Positions 28,797 to 37,092 of a stretch of DNA of 64,000 bases are shown here, one piece after another. The notes beneath the pieces were generated by a model, which saw nothing but the letters and a program-made list of their open reading frames with translations, searched no databases and was not told the DNA's origin. Source of the stretch: Candidatus Thiodiazotropha sp. (ex Monitilora ramsayi). GTDB lineage: Bacteria; Pseudomonadota; Gammaproteobacteria; Chromatiales; Chromatiaceae. The stretch is taken from contig JAHXIO010000011.1 of NCBI GenBank assembly GCA_025655595.1, forward strand, positions 62,001-126,000. Reading direction: 5' to 3'. The first letter of the stretch is position 1. Each line of letters begins with the position of its first letter. Made by a program: the position numbers and the translations under genes.

Positions 28797-29492
28797 TCAA
28801 CTGGTCTGTCGCTTGGCTTTAAGGCGCTCCAGCACCTGTTTCTTTCGATCGGCATCTGCACCGATACCGGCAGCCTTTAATTTATTCTCCAGTGACTCGC
28901 CGCTCAGTTCCGCATTCAATGTTTCGGAGGCTGCCATACGGTCACTCTCCTCCTGTTGGCGATGCTTGATTCTCTCCAGACTCTCTTTGGCAGCCACCAT
29001 ATTGGAGCTACCCCCATCAATATGCTGATTGATCGACTTAGCAGCTTTTTGCACATTGTCCGTGGTTTTCACCATGGATATTTCACGCTCATGCTCGCGG
29101 ATCTTTGCATGCGTCTGTTTGATCATCTCTTTGACTGACTCGACATGCGCGGAAAACTGTTGCTTGGCAACCTTTTGGGTATCAAGCTCCACCTCCAACT
29201 CAGCAATCTTATCCGCAACTTCACCAGCAAGCGCTTCATTATCCTGATCGAGCGCGCTCAATGCCTTCGACTCGTATTCTGCGATCTCTTTTTCGAGGCG
29301 TTCAATTTCACGACCGGCCTGCATCTCCTTAGCCATCACACCCGTCAGATCCTGCTCTGCCTTTTTTATTGCCTCCTTTGCATCGTCAATCTCCTGCTCA
29401 TAGATTCTGATGCCCTGACTGTCGATGATTGCTTCACCCAGCTCACGTCCACTACCGCGAATCGCTGTCATCAGTTTTTTAAAAAAATCCAT
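28797..29492 (-). CDS. PspA/IM30 family protein (YjfJ-like)
   Basis: 231 residues, almost entirely helical and charged. The N-terminal amphipathic helix MDFFKKLMTAIRGSGREL is the membrane-binding element. A long coiled-coil hairpin (residues 30-150) and shorter C-terminal helices follow. PspA and IM30/Vipp1 belong to the ESCRT-III superfamily and form rods or rings that protect or remodel the inner membrane. It follows the DUF2170 gene by 19 bases, like the E. coli yjfI-yjfJ pair. There is no PspF, PspB or PspC nearby, so this is not the classical psp operon. GGAG lies before the ATG. Confidence 0.9.
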   Translation of the reverse strand: MDFFKKLMTAIRGSGRELGEAIIDSQGIRIYEQEIDDAKEAIKKAEQDLTGVMAKEMQAGREIERLEKEIAEYESKALSALDQDNEALAGEVADKIAELEVELDTQKVAKQQFSAHVESVKEMIKQTHAKIREHEREISMVKTTDNVQKAAKSINQHIDGGSSNMVAAKESLERIKHRQQEESDRMAASETLNAELSGESLENKLKAAGIGADADRKKQVLERLKAKRQTS

Positions 29493-29511
29493 CGTTCGGC
29501 TCCTGTAAAAA

Positions 29512-29931
29512 TCAGTTCAGATATTCGCTCATGGCATCGATCGCATCGAGCGCATTATCGCTGAGCACTGTCAGCTCCCTGGCGATGCTCTCTGCTGATG
29601 AATCGAGTGAAAGCGCACCAAAAATCGTATATCGATTCCCAATACGTCCAAATGAGGAAAGTGGTACCGAAATGTTCATATCCAGCATCACTTCCAGCAT
29701 CTCCGATCGTTTTTTAGAGATGATCTCCTTCTCCTCCCATAGGTAGCAGATGCATAGCATCTGGCTGTCTGACTGGGTCAAATAGATCGGCAGTTCTTCC
29801 CTGTCCTTGAATACGACCTGTATCACCTCAACATCCCCTGGAATGGGATTGAACTCATACTCAAATCCATTAAGGGTTCCGGTATCCGGCATACCGAGCA
29901 CCGTCTCCAGCTTTTCCAAAAGACCGTTCAT
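29512..29931 (-). CDS. yjfI: DUF2170 family protein (YjfI-like)
   Basis: 139 residues. The N-terminal LLEKLETVLGMPDTG and the block LPIYLTQSDSQMLCICYLWEEKE (split by family-conserved Ser/Asp) match the DUF2170/YjfI family. The predicted fold is mixed alpha/beta, soluble, with no signal peptide. Its function is unknown. It is the first gene of the seven-gene operon, directly before the PspA homologue as in E. coli yjfIJ, which suggests a conserved partnership. GGGAG precedes the ATG by 6 bases. Confidence 0.85.
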   Translation of the reverse strand: MNGLLEKLETVLGMPDTGTLNGFEYEFNPIPGDVEVIQVVFKDREELPIYLTQSDSQMLCICYLWEEKEIISKKRSEMLEVMLDMNISVPLSSFGRIGNRYTIFGALSLDSSAESIARELTVLSDNALDAIDAMSEYLN

Positions 29932-29958
29932 ATGTTTCTCCCTTTACAAGATATCCAA

Positions 29959-29987
29959 ACAATACTTGCCTCGACATATTATGTCAA
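29959..29987 (-). promoter_or_regulatory. Sigma-70 promoter of the DUF2170-PspA operon with overlapping dyad
   Basis: On the minus strand a perfect -35 TTGACA (29987-29982) and a -10 TATTGT (29964-29959) are 17 bases apart, 28 bases before the first ATG. GACAT-ATT-ATGTC (29973-29985, plus strand) is a perfect dyad overlapping the -35 and spacer, so a repressor could block this promoter. No sigma-54 (-24/-12) elements are visible, unlike the classical psp operon. Confidence 0.65.
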
Positions 29988-30033
29988 CTCCTCTTTTTTT
30001 CAAGGTATTTAGTCATTTATTTCCTTATCCATC

Positions 30034-30062
30034 AAAAAAAAAGCGCCCAGATGGGCGCTTTT
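30034..30062 (-). terminator. Intrinsic terminator of soxB
   Basis: An 8-base stem AAGCGCCC / GGGCGCTT (30041-30060) with a 4-base loop is followed, on the minus strand, by about nine T residues. It lies 21 bases after the soxB stop and separates soxB from the PspA operon promoter. Confidence 0.9.
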
Positions 30063-30082
30063 CATCGTCTAACCTGCTGTAC

Positions 30083-31858
30083 TTAATACTTGTAGTCGGC
30101 TAATCCCGGATTACCATCAACCCCCACCAGCTTCGGCGTATTGAGCTTCTTGATCTTCACCGTCTTCTGGTCCCTCAGATAGGTCGCAACGGTATCCCAG
30201 ATCGGTTCTCCGGGGGCTTTTGAGCCCACGGTCGCCCAGCCGGAGACCACATAATTCTTGTCCGCCTCGACCTTTGTGCCGTCATTGAGGGTCATGTTGG
30301 TGATACGCTTACCGAAACCACCGCCGGGCTCGCAGACATAGTCAAGCCCACCTACGCGAACCATATCACCGCCCTGCTGATAGTAGGGGTCCTTGTTGAA
30401 CAGGTTGTCGCAGACATCCTCCAGAATCGCTTTGATCTCACTGCCCTTCATCTCTCGGCGGTAGGTTTCTGGATAGGTGATACAGGTCTGGTCCATGACG
30501 TTATCCATGGTAATCTTCTGTCCCGGCAGTACCGTGGTACCCCAGCGGAAACCGGGTGAGAGAGAGATCTGCGCATCATTGACGGTGGTCAGGGCATCGC
30601 AGATAACCTGATCGAAGGTACCGTTGAAGTTACCGCGACGGTAGAGGGTCTCCTCGGCCACGGCCAGTTCTTCATTCAGTTTGTCTTTATAGGGCGCACG
30701 CACACCATCGATATAAGCCTGCATCTCTTTATCTGCCTCCAGCAGGTTGGAGAAGATCGGTAGCAGACGGTAGCGGAAGTCACGCACCTTGCCGCCCTTC
30801 ACGTCGAGATCCATGACACCGAGGAACTTACCGTTGGAGCCTGCATTGGTCACCAGAGTCTTGCCGCCGGCGTTCTTCACAATCGTGGGCGCCGGCATGC
30901 CGTCATGTGTGTGACCGCCAAAGATCGCATCGATACCGGAGACTCGCGAGGCCATCTTCAGATCCACGTCCATGCCGTTGTGGGAGAGCACGATCACCAC
31001 ATCGGGTTTTTCGTTTTCGCGTACGGTATCGACCACGCCCTGCATCAGCTCGTCCTGGATGCCGAAAGTCCAGTCGGGGATGAAGCGCTGAGGATTGGCG
31101 ATTGGCGTATAGGGGAAGGCCTGTCCGATCACCGCTACACGGGCACCGCCCACATTCTTGATGACATAGGGCTTGAAGGCGTTGCCGTTATCTTCATCGA
31201 AGCCTTCGAAATCGGGGAACTTGTAGTCGAACAGAGCTTCTTCCCTTACCTTCACGTTCTGTGCCACGAAGTCGCCCTTGAAATCGGCCACATTGGAGAT
31301 CACCTCTTCATCGAGATAGGTAAACTCCCAGTGGCCGGTCATCACATCCACACCCAGTTTGTTGCAAGCGCCGACCATATCCTTGCCTCGTGTCCAATAG
31401 GCGGTACCGGATCCCTGCCAGGTATCTCCGCCATCGAGCAGCAGGCTGTTGCCAGGACCGCGATCGTCGCGGATTCTTTTCACCAGGGTCTGCAGATGAG
31501 CGAAACCGCCCACCTTGCCGTACTTTCCGGCAGCAGTATCAAAATCGAGGTAGGTAAAGGCATGTGATTCGATACCGCCAGAATCGATGCCGAAGTGTTT
31601 CAGTAATTTGTCACCTACCAGATGCGGTGCTTTATTGAAGGCGTAGTCGAGACCCAGATTGACGTTGGGCTCACGGAAGAAGATTGGATTGAGCTGCGCG
31701 TGGGTATCGGTGATATGCAGTAGAGATACATTACCGAACTTTGGAACTTCATAAAGATCGGCGGGTTGGCGTGCTGCCGCAAAAACGGATCCTGGCATCA
31801 TGCCTGCTGCGCCGGCGAGTCCCATCAGTCGAAGAAATTCACGTCGCGAAATACTCAT
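30083..31858 (-). CDS. soxB: Thiosulfohydrolase SoxB
   Basis: 591 residues. A Tat signal (SRREFLRL, residues 4-11, then a hydrophobic stretch to about 28) exports the folded enzyme. The metallophosphoesterase/5'-nucleotidase fold has dimetal ligands in HITDTHAQ (48-55), GGDTWQGSGTA, GHWEFTY, VLSHNGMDVD and FGGHTHDGMP. SoxB hydrolyses the sulfone group from SoxY-bound thiosulfonate, releasing sulfate. ATG at 31858 has GGAGG at 10 bases; a TTG six bases upstream is less suitable. No other sox gene is in the window, as is common where soxB is unlinked from soxYZ and soxXA. A sensor kinase and regulator lie directly upstream on the same strand. Confidence 0.96.
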   Translation of the reverse strand: MSISRREFLRLMGLAGAAGMMPGSVFAAARQPADLYEVPKFGNVSLLHITDTHAQLNPIFFREPNVNLGLDYAFNKAPHLVGDKLLKHFGIDSGGIESHAFTYLDFDTAAGKYGKVGGFAHLQTLVKRIRDDRGPGNSLLLDGGDTWQGSGTAYWTRGKDMVGACNKLGVDVMTGHWEFTYLDEEVISNVADFKGDFVAQNVKVREEALFDYKFPDFEGFDEDNGNAFKPYVIKNVGGARVAVIGQAFPYTPIANPQRFIPDWTFGIQDELMQGVVDTVRENEKPDVVIVLSHNGMDVDLKMASRVSGIDAIFGGHTHDGMPAPTIVKNAGGKTLVTNAGSNGKFLGVMDLDVKGGKVRDFRYRLLPIFSNLLEADKEMQAYIDGVRAPYKDKLNEELAVAEETLYRRGNFNGTFDQVICDALTTVNDAQISLSPGFRWGTTVLPGQKITMDNVMDQTCITYPETYRREMKGSEIKAILEDVCDNLFNKDPYYQQGGDMVRVGGLDYVCEPGGGFGKRITNMTLNDGTKVEADKNYVVSGWATVGSKAPGEPIWDTVATYLRDQKTVKIKKLNTPKLVGVDGNPGLADYKY

Positions 31859-32254
31859 AATCAATCATCCTCCGATATATGGATGCGGTATGCATTAATG
31901 CGCGTCTTTGTGATCGTTCTTTATGAAACGCGCTGGATACTATTCAGTACTTTCTTGTGCCATCAAGTATATGGGCCGATGAAAACGGAATCACCCCTTG
32001 GGATGAGTTGTTTCCTGCTTGTCTACTACCCGCTTATCGGCACTGAAAAAAAACGGCCAGCAGAATTGCGGGAAGGCGCCTGTCTATTCGATTCTCCCCA
32101 CCATCCAGCTGGCCCTGTTCAGTGCCTCTTCATCGAATACGATAGATAAGGCCGACAAGTAAATCCCCAACCACCTGCTCCGGGCTTCTATCGGGGAGCG
32201 GCTATTATCTAACTCACTGTTGTCATGTGAAATTCTGAGATACTGGACAGAGAC
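31859..32254. other. soxB upstream region
   Basis: 396 bases between the response regulator and soxB, both on the minus strand. It holds the soxB promoter candidate and a perfect palindrome GCATTAATGC (31892-31901), 34 bases before the soxB start. A 127-codon plus-strand frame over this region has no coding features. I see no intrinsic terminator for the regulator gene. Confidence 0.5.
31937..31966 (-). promoter_or_regulatory. Candidate soxB promoter
   Basis: Minus strand TTGATG (31966-31961) and TAGTAT (31942-31937) with an 18-base spacer, about 80 bases before the soxB ATG. Each box matches four of six consensus positions, so the call is tentative. A regulated promoter used by the neighbouring response regulator could look like this. 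Confidence 0.35.
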
Positions 32255-32881
32255 TTATGGTTTTCCATAATCCTGTTCCAGGGTAAGCATCATACGCATA
32301 AGATGGGAGAGGGAATCCGCCTGCATCTTCTCCATGACCCGGGATCGGTGGGCCTCCACGGTGGAGAGGGTGATACCCAGCTTTTCCGATATGTTCTTGT
32401 TGCGCATGCCGCCGATAACCAGATCGAGTACCTCGCGTTCCCTTGGTGTCAGCATATCCAGGTGCTCGCGGATCTCAGATTGCCGGGAAGCCTCGCCCCG
32501 CCGCTCCGCATCCATTTCAATGGCACGATGGACACTGTCGAGTAGAATCTGATCCCGAAATGGTTTTTCGATGAAATCGACCGCACCGGCCTGGACGGCT
32601 CGTACCGCCATGGGAACATCTCCATGGCCGGTGATGATAATAACCGGCGGATGGATCGGCTTTTCCGCGAGCTTCTCCTGCATATCGAGCCCGCTCATGC
32701 CGGGCATGCGGATATCCACAACCAGACAGCCCGGCAGCTTCTCATTGAAACTTTCCAGATAGCCCAGAGCGGAAGCGTAACAGATCACCGGCAGCCCGAC
32801 CGATTCGAACAGCAGCTTCAGTGCATTACGCACCTCTTCGTCATCATCAACGACAAAGACTGTCGGCGTGTTCTGCTCCAT
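32255..32881 (-). CDS. FixJ/TtrR-type response regulator
   Basis: 208 residues. The receiver domain (5-120) has the acidic pair VDDDEE, the phospho-acceptor Asp56 in VVDIRMPG and the conserved lysine in FIEKPF. A LuxR/FixJ helix-turn-helix (140-200) contains LTPREREVLDLVIGGMRNK and LSTVEAHRSRVMEKM. Its gene follows the sensor kinase by 3 bases, so they are one transcript and one pathway. The TtrR/ThsR branch of this family activates tetrathionate or thiosulfate genes, and here the next gene downstream is soxB. Direct control of soxB is an inference. Confidence 0.9.
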   Translation of the reverse strand: MEQNTPTVFVVDDDEEVRNALKLLFESVGLPVICYASALGYLESFNEKLPGCLVVDIRMPGMSGLDMQEKLAEKPIHPPVIIITGHGDVPMAVRAVQAGAVDFIEKPFRDQILLDSVHRAIEMDAERRGEASRQSEIREHLDMLTPREREVLDLVIGGMRNKNISEKLGITLSTVEAHRSRVMEKMQADSLSHLMRMMLTLEQDYGKP

Positions 32882-32884
32882 GGT

Positions 32885-35050
32885 TCAACTGGCCTCTGCT
32901 AAAGGTAGATAAAAGGTAAACTCAGCCCCTTCCCGATAGGACGGATTGACTACCAGTTTACCACCGTGAGCGCCAATGATCCCGTGGCTGATGGAGAGTC
33001 CCAAGCCCATACCCTGGGACTTGCTGGTGACAAAGGGATCAAAAAGGGTATCCGCCACATCGGGTCTGATACCGGGACCATTGTCCCGCACCAGGACTTC
33101 AATTCTCTCACTACCGACCCGATGGGTTCGGATGCTGAGTTTGCGCTCCCCCTTCTGGTTTTCCAACAGGGATTCAATGGCATTTCTGGCCAGGTTGAGG
33201 ATCACCTGTTCGATCTGGATCGGCTGCACCGAGATTCTCGGCAGATCCCTGTCCAGATCGAGCTCAAGTACGACACTGGCACGCCGGATTTCGGGACGTA
33301 TCAGCACCACCACGGCATTCACCAGATCGTTGACATCCACTTCCGAACGCTCCAGCGGCTCCTTCCTGACAAAGCGCCGCAACTGCCGGATGATCTCACC
33401 CGCTCTGTCTGCCTGGGCGGCGATGCGTTCCATCACATCGACACAGACATCGAGGCTGGAGCTGTTGGATTCCAACAGACGGATGCTGGCTTGTGCATTG
33501 GTGGAGATGGCTGTCAGGGGCTGATTCAGTTCATGGGCGATACCTGAGGCCATCTCGCCCAGGGTACTGAGTCGGCCGACCCTCGCCAGCTCAATCTGGT
33601 GTTGACGGGCATCCTCTTCCGCCTTTTTGCGCCGTGTGGTATCGCGAAACACCACCACACTACCCACTGTTTTACCGTTTTCATCCCAAATGGGAGTACT
33701 GCTGTACTCTACCGGAAAGCTGGTGCCATCCTTGCGCCAGAAGACGTCGTCGGAGATGTATCTCGCCTTGTTGTCCCTGAAGGTCTGATACACCGGACAC
33801 TCCTCCGCCCAGTGGGGCGAACCGTCAGCGTGGGTATGATGGAGAATCTCGTGCTGGTTGAGCCCGATCACCTCTCTGGCCGACCAACCGGTAATGCGTT
33901 CCGCCGCCTTGTTGAAGAAGGTGGATCGACCACGCAGGTCGACACCATAGATACCGTCCGCCACCGAATCTACGATCAGTTCGTGCTGTTGCTCCAATCG
34001 GGTCTTGGCGCTATGTAGTGCCTTGTTCAGACGCATCACCCAAAGCGTCATAAAAACCATAAACAGCAATACCAACAATCCACCAAAGAGCCAAATGCGA
34101 TAGCGCTCGATGGCATCCGACAGGGTGAATTTTCCGAGATCCTGATAGGGCGGCAGTTTCAGCTCACGGAAGAGTTCATGCACCGGTTGATAGTCGAGGG
34201 GAATGGTCCAACCGGCATACTTGCCCGCCAGGGCGGCGTGATGGTCATGGGGCATCTGCAGGAGGGCGACGGCTACCTCTTGTGCCAGTGAGTCCGCCGT
34301 ATGTGCCACCTTACTGAAAGGCCACTCCGGATAGAGCCTTGTACTCAGGGCAAAGGGGAACTCCGGCTCCTGCCTGGGATTAATGATATGGAAATCGTCG
34401 ATATCGATAGTACCGGCAGAAGCCATGCGCTCCAGGATATCGGTACGCACGGTACCCACATCAACATCCCCGTGCAATACCGACATTACCACCAGGTCAT
34501 GGATGCCGCCGAACTCCAGGGACTTAAGATCACGATAAGGATCGATGCCGCTGGCAAGCATCTCGCGCATGGCCATCTGAAAGCCCCCCAAGGAGGTGGA
34601 GTAGACCGCCATGAAACTGTGGCCCCTCAGATCCTCCAGGGTGTTGATCTCCGGATGGTCCTTGCGGGTAAAAATCACCCCGCCGAAAATCTTGTATGGC
34701 ACATTGTTGCGCCGGTTATAAAGGGTGGCGATCCGCGATACCCGGTATTTGACCTCAAGATTGACGTAGATACCTGGATTAACCAGTACGAAATCCACCT
34801 TACCGGCATCCACGACGGGATTGACCTCGTCAAACTTCAATGGATGGATGGTGAAATGATGTCCGGGAATAATCGCAGAGAGATAGTCGGCCGTAGGACC
34901 CCACATGGCGCGGGTGACCACATCGCCTCGATGACTCAACACGCCGATGCGAACTTCCTCGTCGGCATAGGATAGCGGAGACAGGAGAAGTAGCAGTACA
35001 ACGGGCAATAACTGCCCTATCGTTGAAAAAGCCGGCCTGGAGCGCTTCAT
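32885..35050 (-). CDS. PhnD-domain sensor histidine kinase (TtrS/ThsS-like)
   Basis: 721 residues. The signal peptide ends near ...LSPLSYA (residue 29). A periplasmic phosphonate-binding-protein-like domain (30-290, starting EEVRIGVLSHRGD) is followed by a transmembrane helix (about 315-337) and a PAS domain (350-475). The HisKA domain has phospho-His in GIAHELNQPLTAIS (~505), and the ATPase domain has NLARNAIESLL, DNGPGI and GMGLGLSISHG (~620-680). This architecture is that of TtrS (tetrathionate sensor) and ThsS (thiosulfate sensor). Next to soxB, a sulfur-oxyanion ligand is the best guess, not proven by sequence. Confidence 0.9.
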   Translation of the reverse strand: MKRSRPAFSTIGQLLPVVLLLLLSPLSYADEEVRIGVLSHRGDVVTRAMWGPTADYLSAIIPGHHFTIHPLKFDEVNPVVDAGKVDFVLVNPGIYVNLEVKYRVSRIATLYNRRNNVPYKIFGGVIFTRKDHPEINTLEDLRGHSFMAVYSTSLGGFQMAMREMLASGIDPYRDLKSLEFGGIHDLVVMSVLHGDVDVGTVRTDILERMASAGTIDIDDFHIINPRQEPEFPFALSTRLYPEWPFSKVAHTADSLAQEVAVALLQMPHDHHAALAGKYAGWTIPLDYQPVHELFRELKLPPYQDLGKFTLSDAIERYRIWLFGGLLVLLFMVFMTLWVMRLNKALHSAKTRLEQQHELIVDSVADGIYGVDLRGRSTFFNKAAERITGWSAREVIGLNQHEILHHTHADGSPHWAEECPVYQTFRDNKARYISDDVFWRKDGTSFPVEYSSTPIWDENGKTVGSVVVFRDTTRRKKAEEDARQHQIELARVGRLSTLGEMASGIAHELNQPLTAISTNAQASIRLLESNSSSLDVCVDVMERIAAQADRAGEIIRQLRRFVRKEPLERSEVDVNDLVNAVVVLIRPEIRRASVVLELDLDRDLPRISVQPIQIEQVILNLARNAIESLLENQKGERKLSIRTHRVGSERIEVLVRDNGPGIRPDVADTLFDPFVTSKSQGMGLGLSISHGIIGAHGGKLVVNPSYREGAEFTFYLPLAEAS

Positions 35051-35115
35051 CCAGGGAAGATTATTGGAAACCCAATCCCCTTACAAGCCGGAGATGGAAA
35101 CTGAATGAACAGTCT

Positions 35116-35922
35116 CTACTTCTCCACACGCTCGGTAAACGATTTCAGTTTACCGAGTAAAGAGTTTCGGCGCTCCTCCTCCTGCTCTTCTCGCTCACGT
35201 TGAATCGCCGCTTCCAACTCAGCCTCACGTTGTTTTTTTGCCGCTTCCAGCTGTTGCCGAATGGCTGCCTTATTGCTGTCGTCGATTTCCAGCTCATACA
35301 GATTCTTTCTTCGGCGGAGCAGATAGTTCCCCAAATTGTCCAGCCAGGCCTCGTCAATACGTTCCGGCTGCACCACACTTTTTTCCACCTTGAAATCGTG
35401 AAAATTGGAGACCAATAAAGTAATGGCGCCATGCTCCAGGTCCGCTTTGAAGATGAAGTTGACGCCCACTTTGACAGCAAGCTGGAAATTCAGGCCCACG
35501 ACCCCCTGCTGTGGATCCCTGATGGGCCACTCGGCATAGCGCATGGTTTGGGTTTCGAGAAAATCCCGCGTCTCATCCGCTGTCGATTTCGGCTTGACTG
35601 CAAACTCCCTCTCCCTGTCATCGGTACAAGTGAAACGCAATCGGATGGTTTTGGTGTTTTCAGTGCTGTCGGCGTTAACGATATATTCGCCCTGGTGCAG
35701 CTCGCTGACCAGACCGATACCCGGCAAGGCGTAGCCCACCTTTACGTCGGGATCGACCAGCTTCAGTTGCTCTGTCAGCTCAGAGAGATAGTGCAATATC
35801 GACAGCATAGCCGGCCGGAGCCGCTCACGATAATTTGCCTCAAGTCGAGCCTGCGCCGCATCAGCATCATCTGACGTTTTCAGCGTTTCCGCTTCCTTTT
35901 TTAAATCATCCAGTAGAGACAT
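35116..35922 (-). CDS. Cytoplasmic protein of unknown function with coiled-coil tail
   Basis: 268 residues with no signal peptide or membrane segment. Residues 1-40 are helical, 40-190 look mixed alpha/beta, and 205-268 form a highly charged coiled coil (KKQREAELEAAIQREREEQE). I do not recognise a named family. It lies 65 bases before the sensor kinase gene on the same strand, so it may be co-transcribed with the kinase, regulator and possibly soxB. The ATG at 35922 has a weak GGTAAG box. Confidence 0.75.
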   Translation of the reverse strand: MSLLDDLKKEAETLKTSDDADAAQARLEANYRERLRPAMLSILHYLSELTEQLKLVDPDVKVGYALPGIGLVSELHQGEYIVNADSTENTKTIRLRFTCTDDREREFAVKPKSTADETRDFLETQTMRYAEWPIRDPQQGVVGLNFQLAVKVGVNFIFKADLEHGAITLLVSNFHDFKVEKSVVQPERIDEAWLDNLGNYLLRRRKNLYELEIDDSNKAAIRQQLEAAKKQREAELEAAIQREREEQEEERRNSLLGKLKSFTERVEK

Positions 35923-36028
35923 GACACTTACCAGCGTTTATTCCGTCTTCGCGGGCAACAGTCTATGTGAGGCGGACCATCTCGGCAATACATAACGCTA
36001 TACAAACATCAATAGGAAGCCTTTTCCT

Positions 36029-36865
36029 TCAAAAAGCGTATAGAGCTGCGATCTCCTCCGCCCAGATTGTCTCATCGATGGTCTCCAACACCATGGGGAT
36101 ATCATTGAAGCGCTTGTCTCGCATGATGTAGCGAAAGACTTCCCACCCGAGTTTGCCCTGACCGAGACTATGGTGGCGGTCGACCCGGGCACCGAGATCG
36201 GGTTTGCTGTCATTGAGGTGCATACCTCGCAGGTAGTTAAAGCCCACAATCGACTCGAATTGTGAAAAGGTATTGCTACACGCCTCAGCAGTACGAAGAT
36301 CGTATCCCGCCACGAAAGTGTGACAAGTATCGAGACAGACGCCGACCCTGGACTTATCTTCCACCTGATCAATTATCTCCGCCAGATGCTCAAATCGGTA
36401 GCCAAGCGTGCTGCCCTGCCCTGCCGTATTCTCGATTACCGCAGTCACCCCATGGGTTTGCTCCAAAGTCCAGTTAATCGAATCGGCCACCAGTCGCAGG
36501 CTCTCTGTCTCGCTGATCTTCCTCAGCGTCGCACCTGGATGGAAATTGAGCAATGAGAGTCCCAGCTGCTCACATCGCTGGACCTCTTCAAGAAAGGCGT
36601 GCCGTGACTTCTCCAGTCCTTCTGGCTCGGGATGCCCAAGGTTGATCAGATAGCTGTCGTGAGGCAGCACGTAACGGGTATCGATCTTGACCGCTTCCAA
36701 GTTTGATCGAAAGGCATCGATGGCTTCTGTGGTCAGTGGTTTCGCACGCCACTGCCGCTGATTCTTGGTAAACAGGGCAAAGGCTTTTGCCCCTATCGCC
36801 TGGGCATTCAGCGGGGCGTTTTGCACACCGCCGGCAGCACTGACATGCGCGCCTACATACTTCAT
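36029..36865 (-). CDS. nfo: Deoxyribonuclease IV (AP endonuclease)
   Basis: 278 residues, the family length. The N-terminal [16 protein letters not shown] contains the first zinc histidine. [15 protein letters not shown] near residue 177 and [20 protein letters not shown] near 215 provide further ligands of the three-zinc site. Nfo cuts the backbone 5' of abasic sites and at oxidised 3' ends in base-excision repair. It is a monocistronic-looking gene flanked by short gaps. Confidence 0.95.
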   Translation of the reverse strand: MKYVGAHVSAAGGVQNAPLNAQAIGAKAFALFTKNQRQWRAKPLTTEAIDAFRSNLEAVKIDTRYVLPHDSYLINLGHPEPEGLEKSRHAFLEEVQRCEQLGLSLLNFHPGATLRKISETESLRLVADSINWTLEQTHGVTAVIENTAGQGSTLGYRFEHLAEIIDQVEDKSRVGVCLDTCHTFVAGYDLRTAEACSNTFSQFESIVGFNYLRGMHLNDSKPDLGARVDRHHSLGQGKLGWEVFRYIMRDKRFNDIPMVLETIDETIWAEEIAALYAF

Positions 36866-36891
36866 AGCTGATCGAATCCTAAACGTCGTTA

Positions 36892-36907
36892 CGCGGAATA
36901 CTCCGCG
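36892..36907. repeat. Small GC-rich hairpin upstream of nfo
   Basis: CGCGGA-ATAC-TCCGCG is a perfect 6-base stem in the gap between the LysE-type gene and nfo, both on the minus strand. There is no T-tract, so termination is uncertain. Confidence 0.3.
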
Positions 36908-37092
36908 CGATTAAGGGAAGTATCCCCGCTTATTCACCTGAGTTGGCCGTAATTATGTGATTCAGAAAAAACGGAGATCACAGAGGGAGACCCAATTATC
37001 AAGTTGATGAGTGGCTCAGTCGGATATCTTACAGGCTGTATACAGTCTGTGGTCAATGCGCTTTGAGTGTGGATTTTTATCGTCCACCGACC

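Noticed and set aside
31950-31970. Possible sigma-54 promoter before soxB (TGGCAC on the minus strand)
   Set aside because: The -12 element does not fit: TGGCAC is followed after 5 bases by AGTAC rather than TTGCA/T.
31766-32149. 127-codon plus-strand frame over the soxB 5' end and upstream region
   Set aside because: Overlaps the soxB signal-peptide region in antisense and has no motif or ribosome-binding site.
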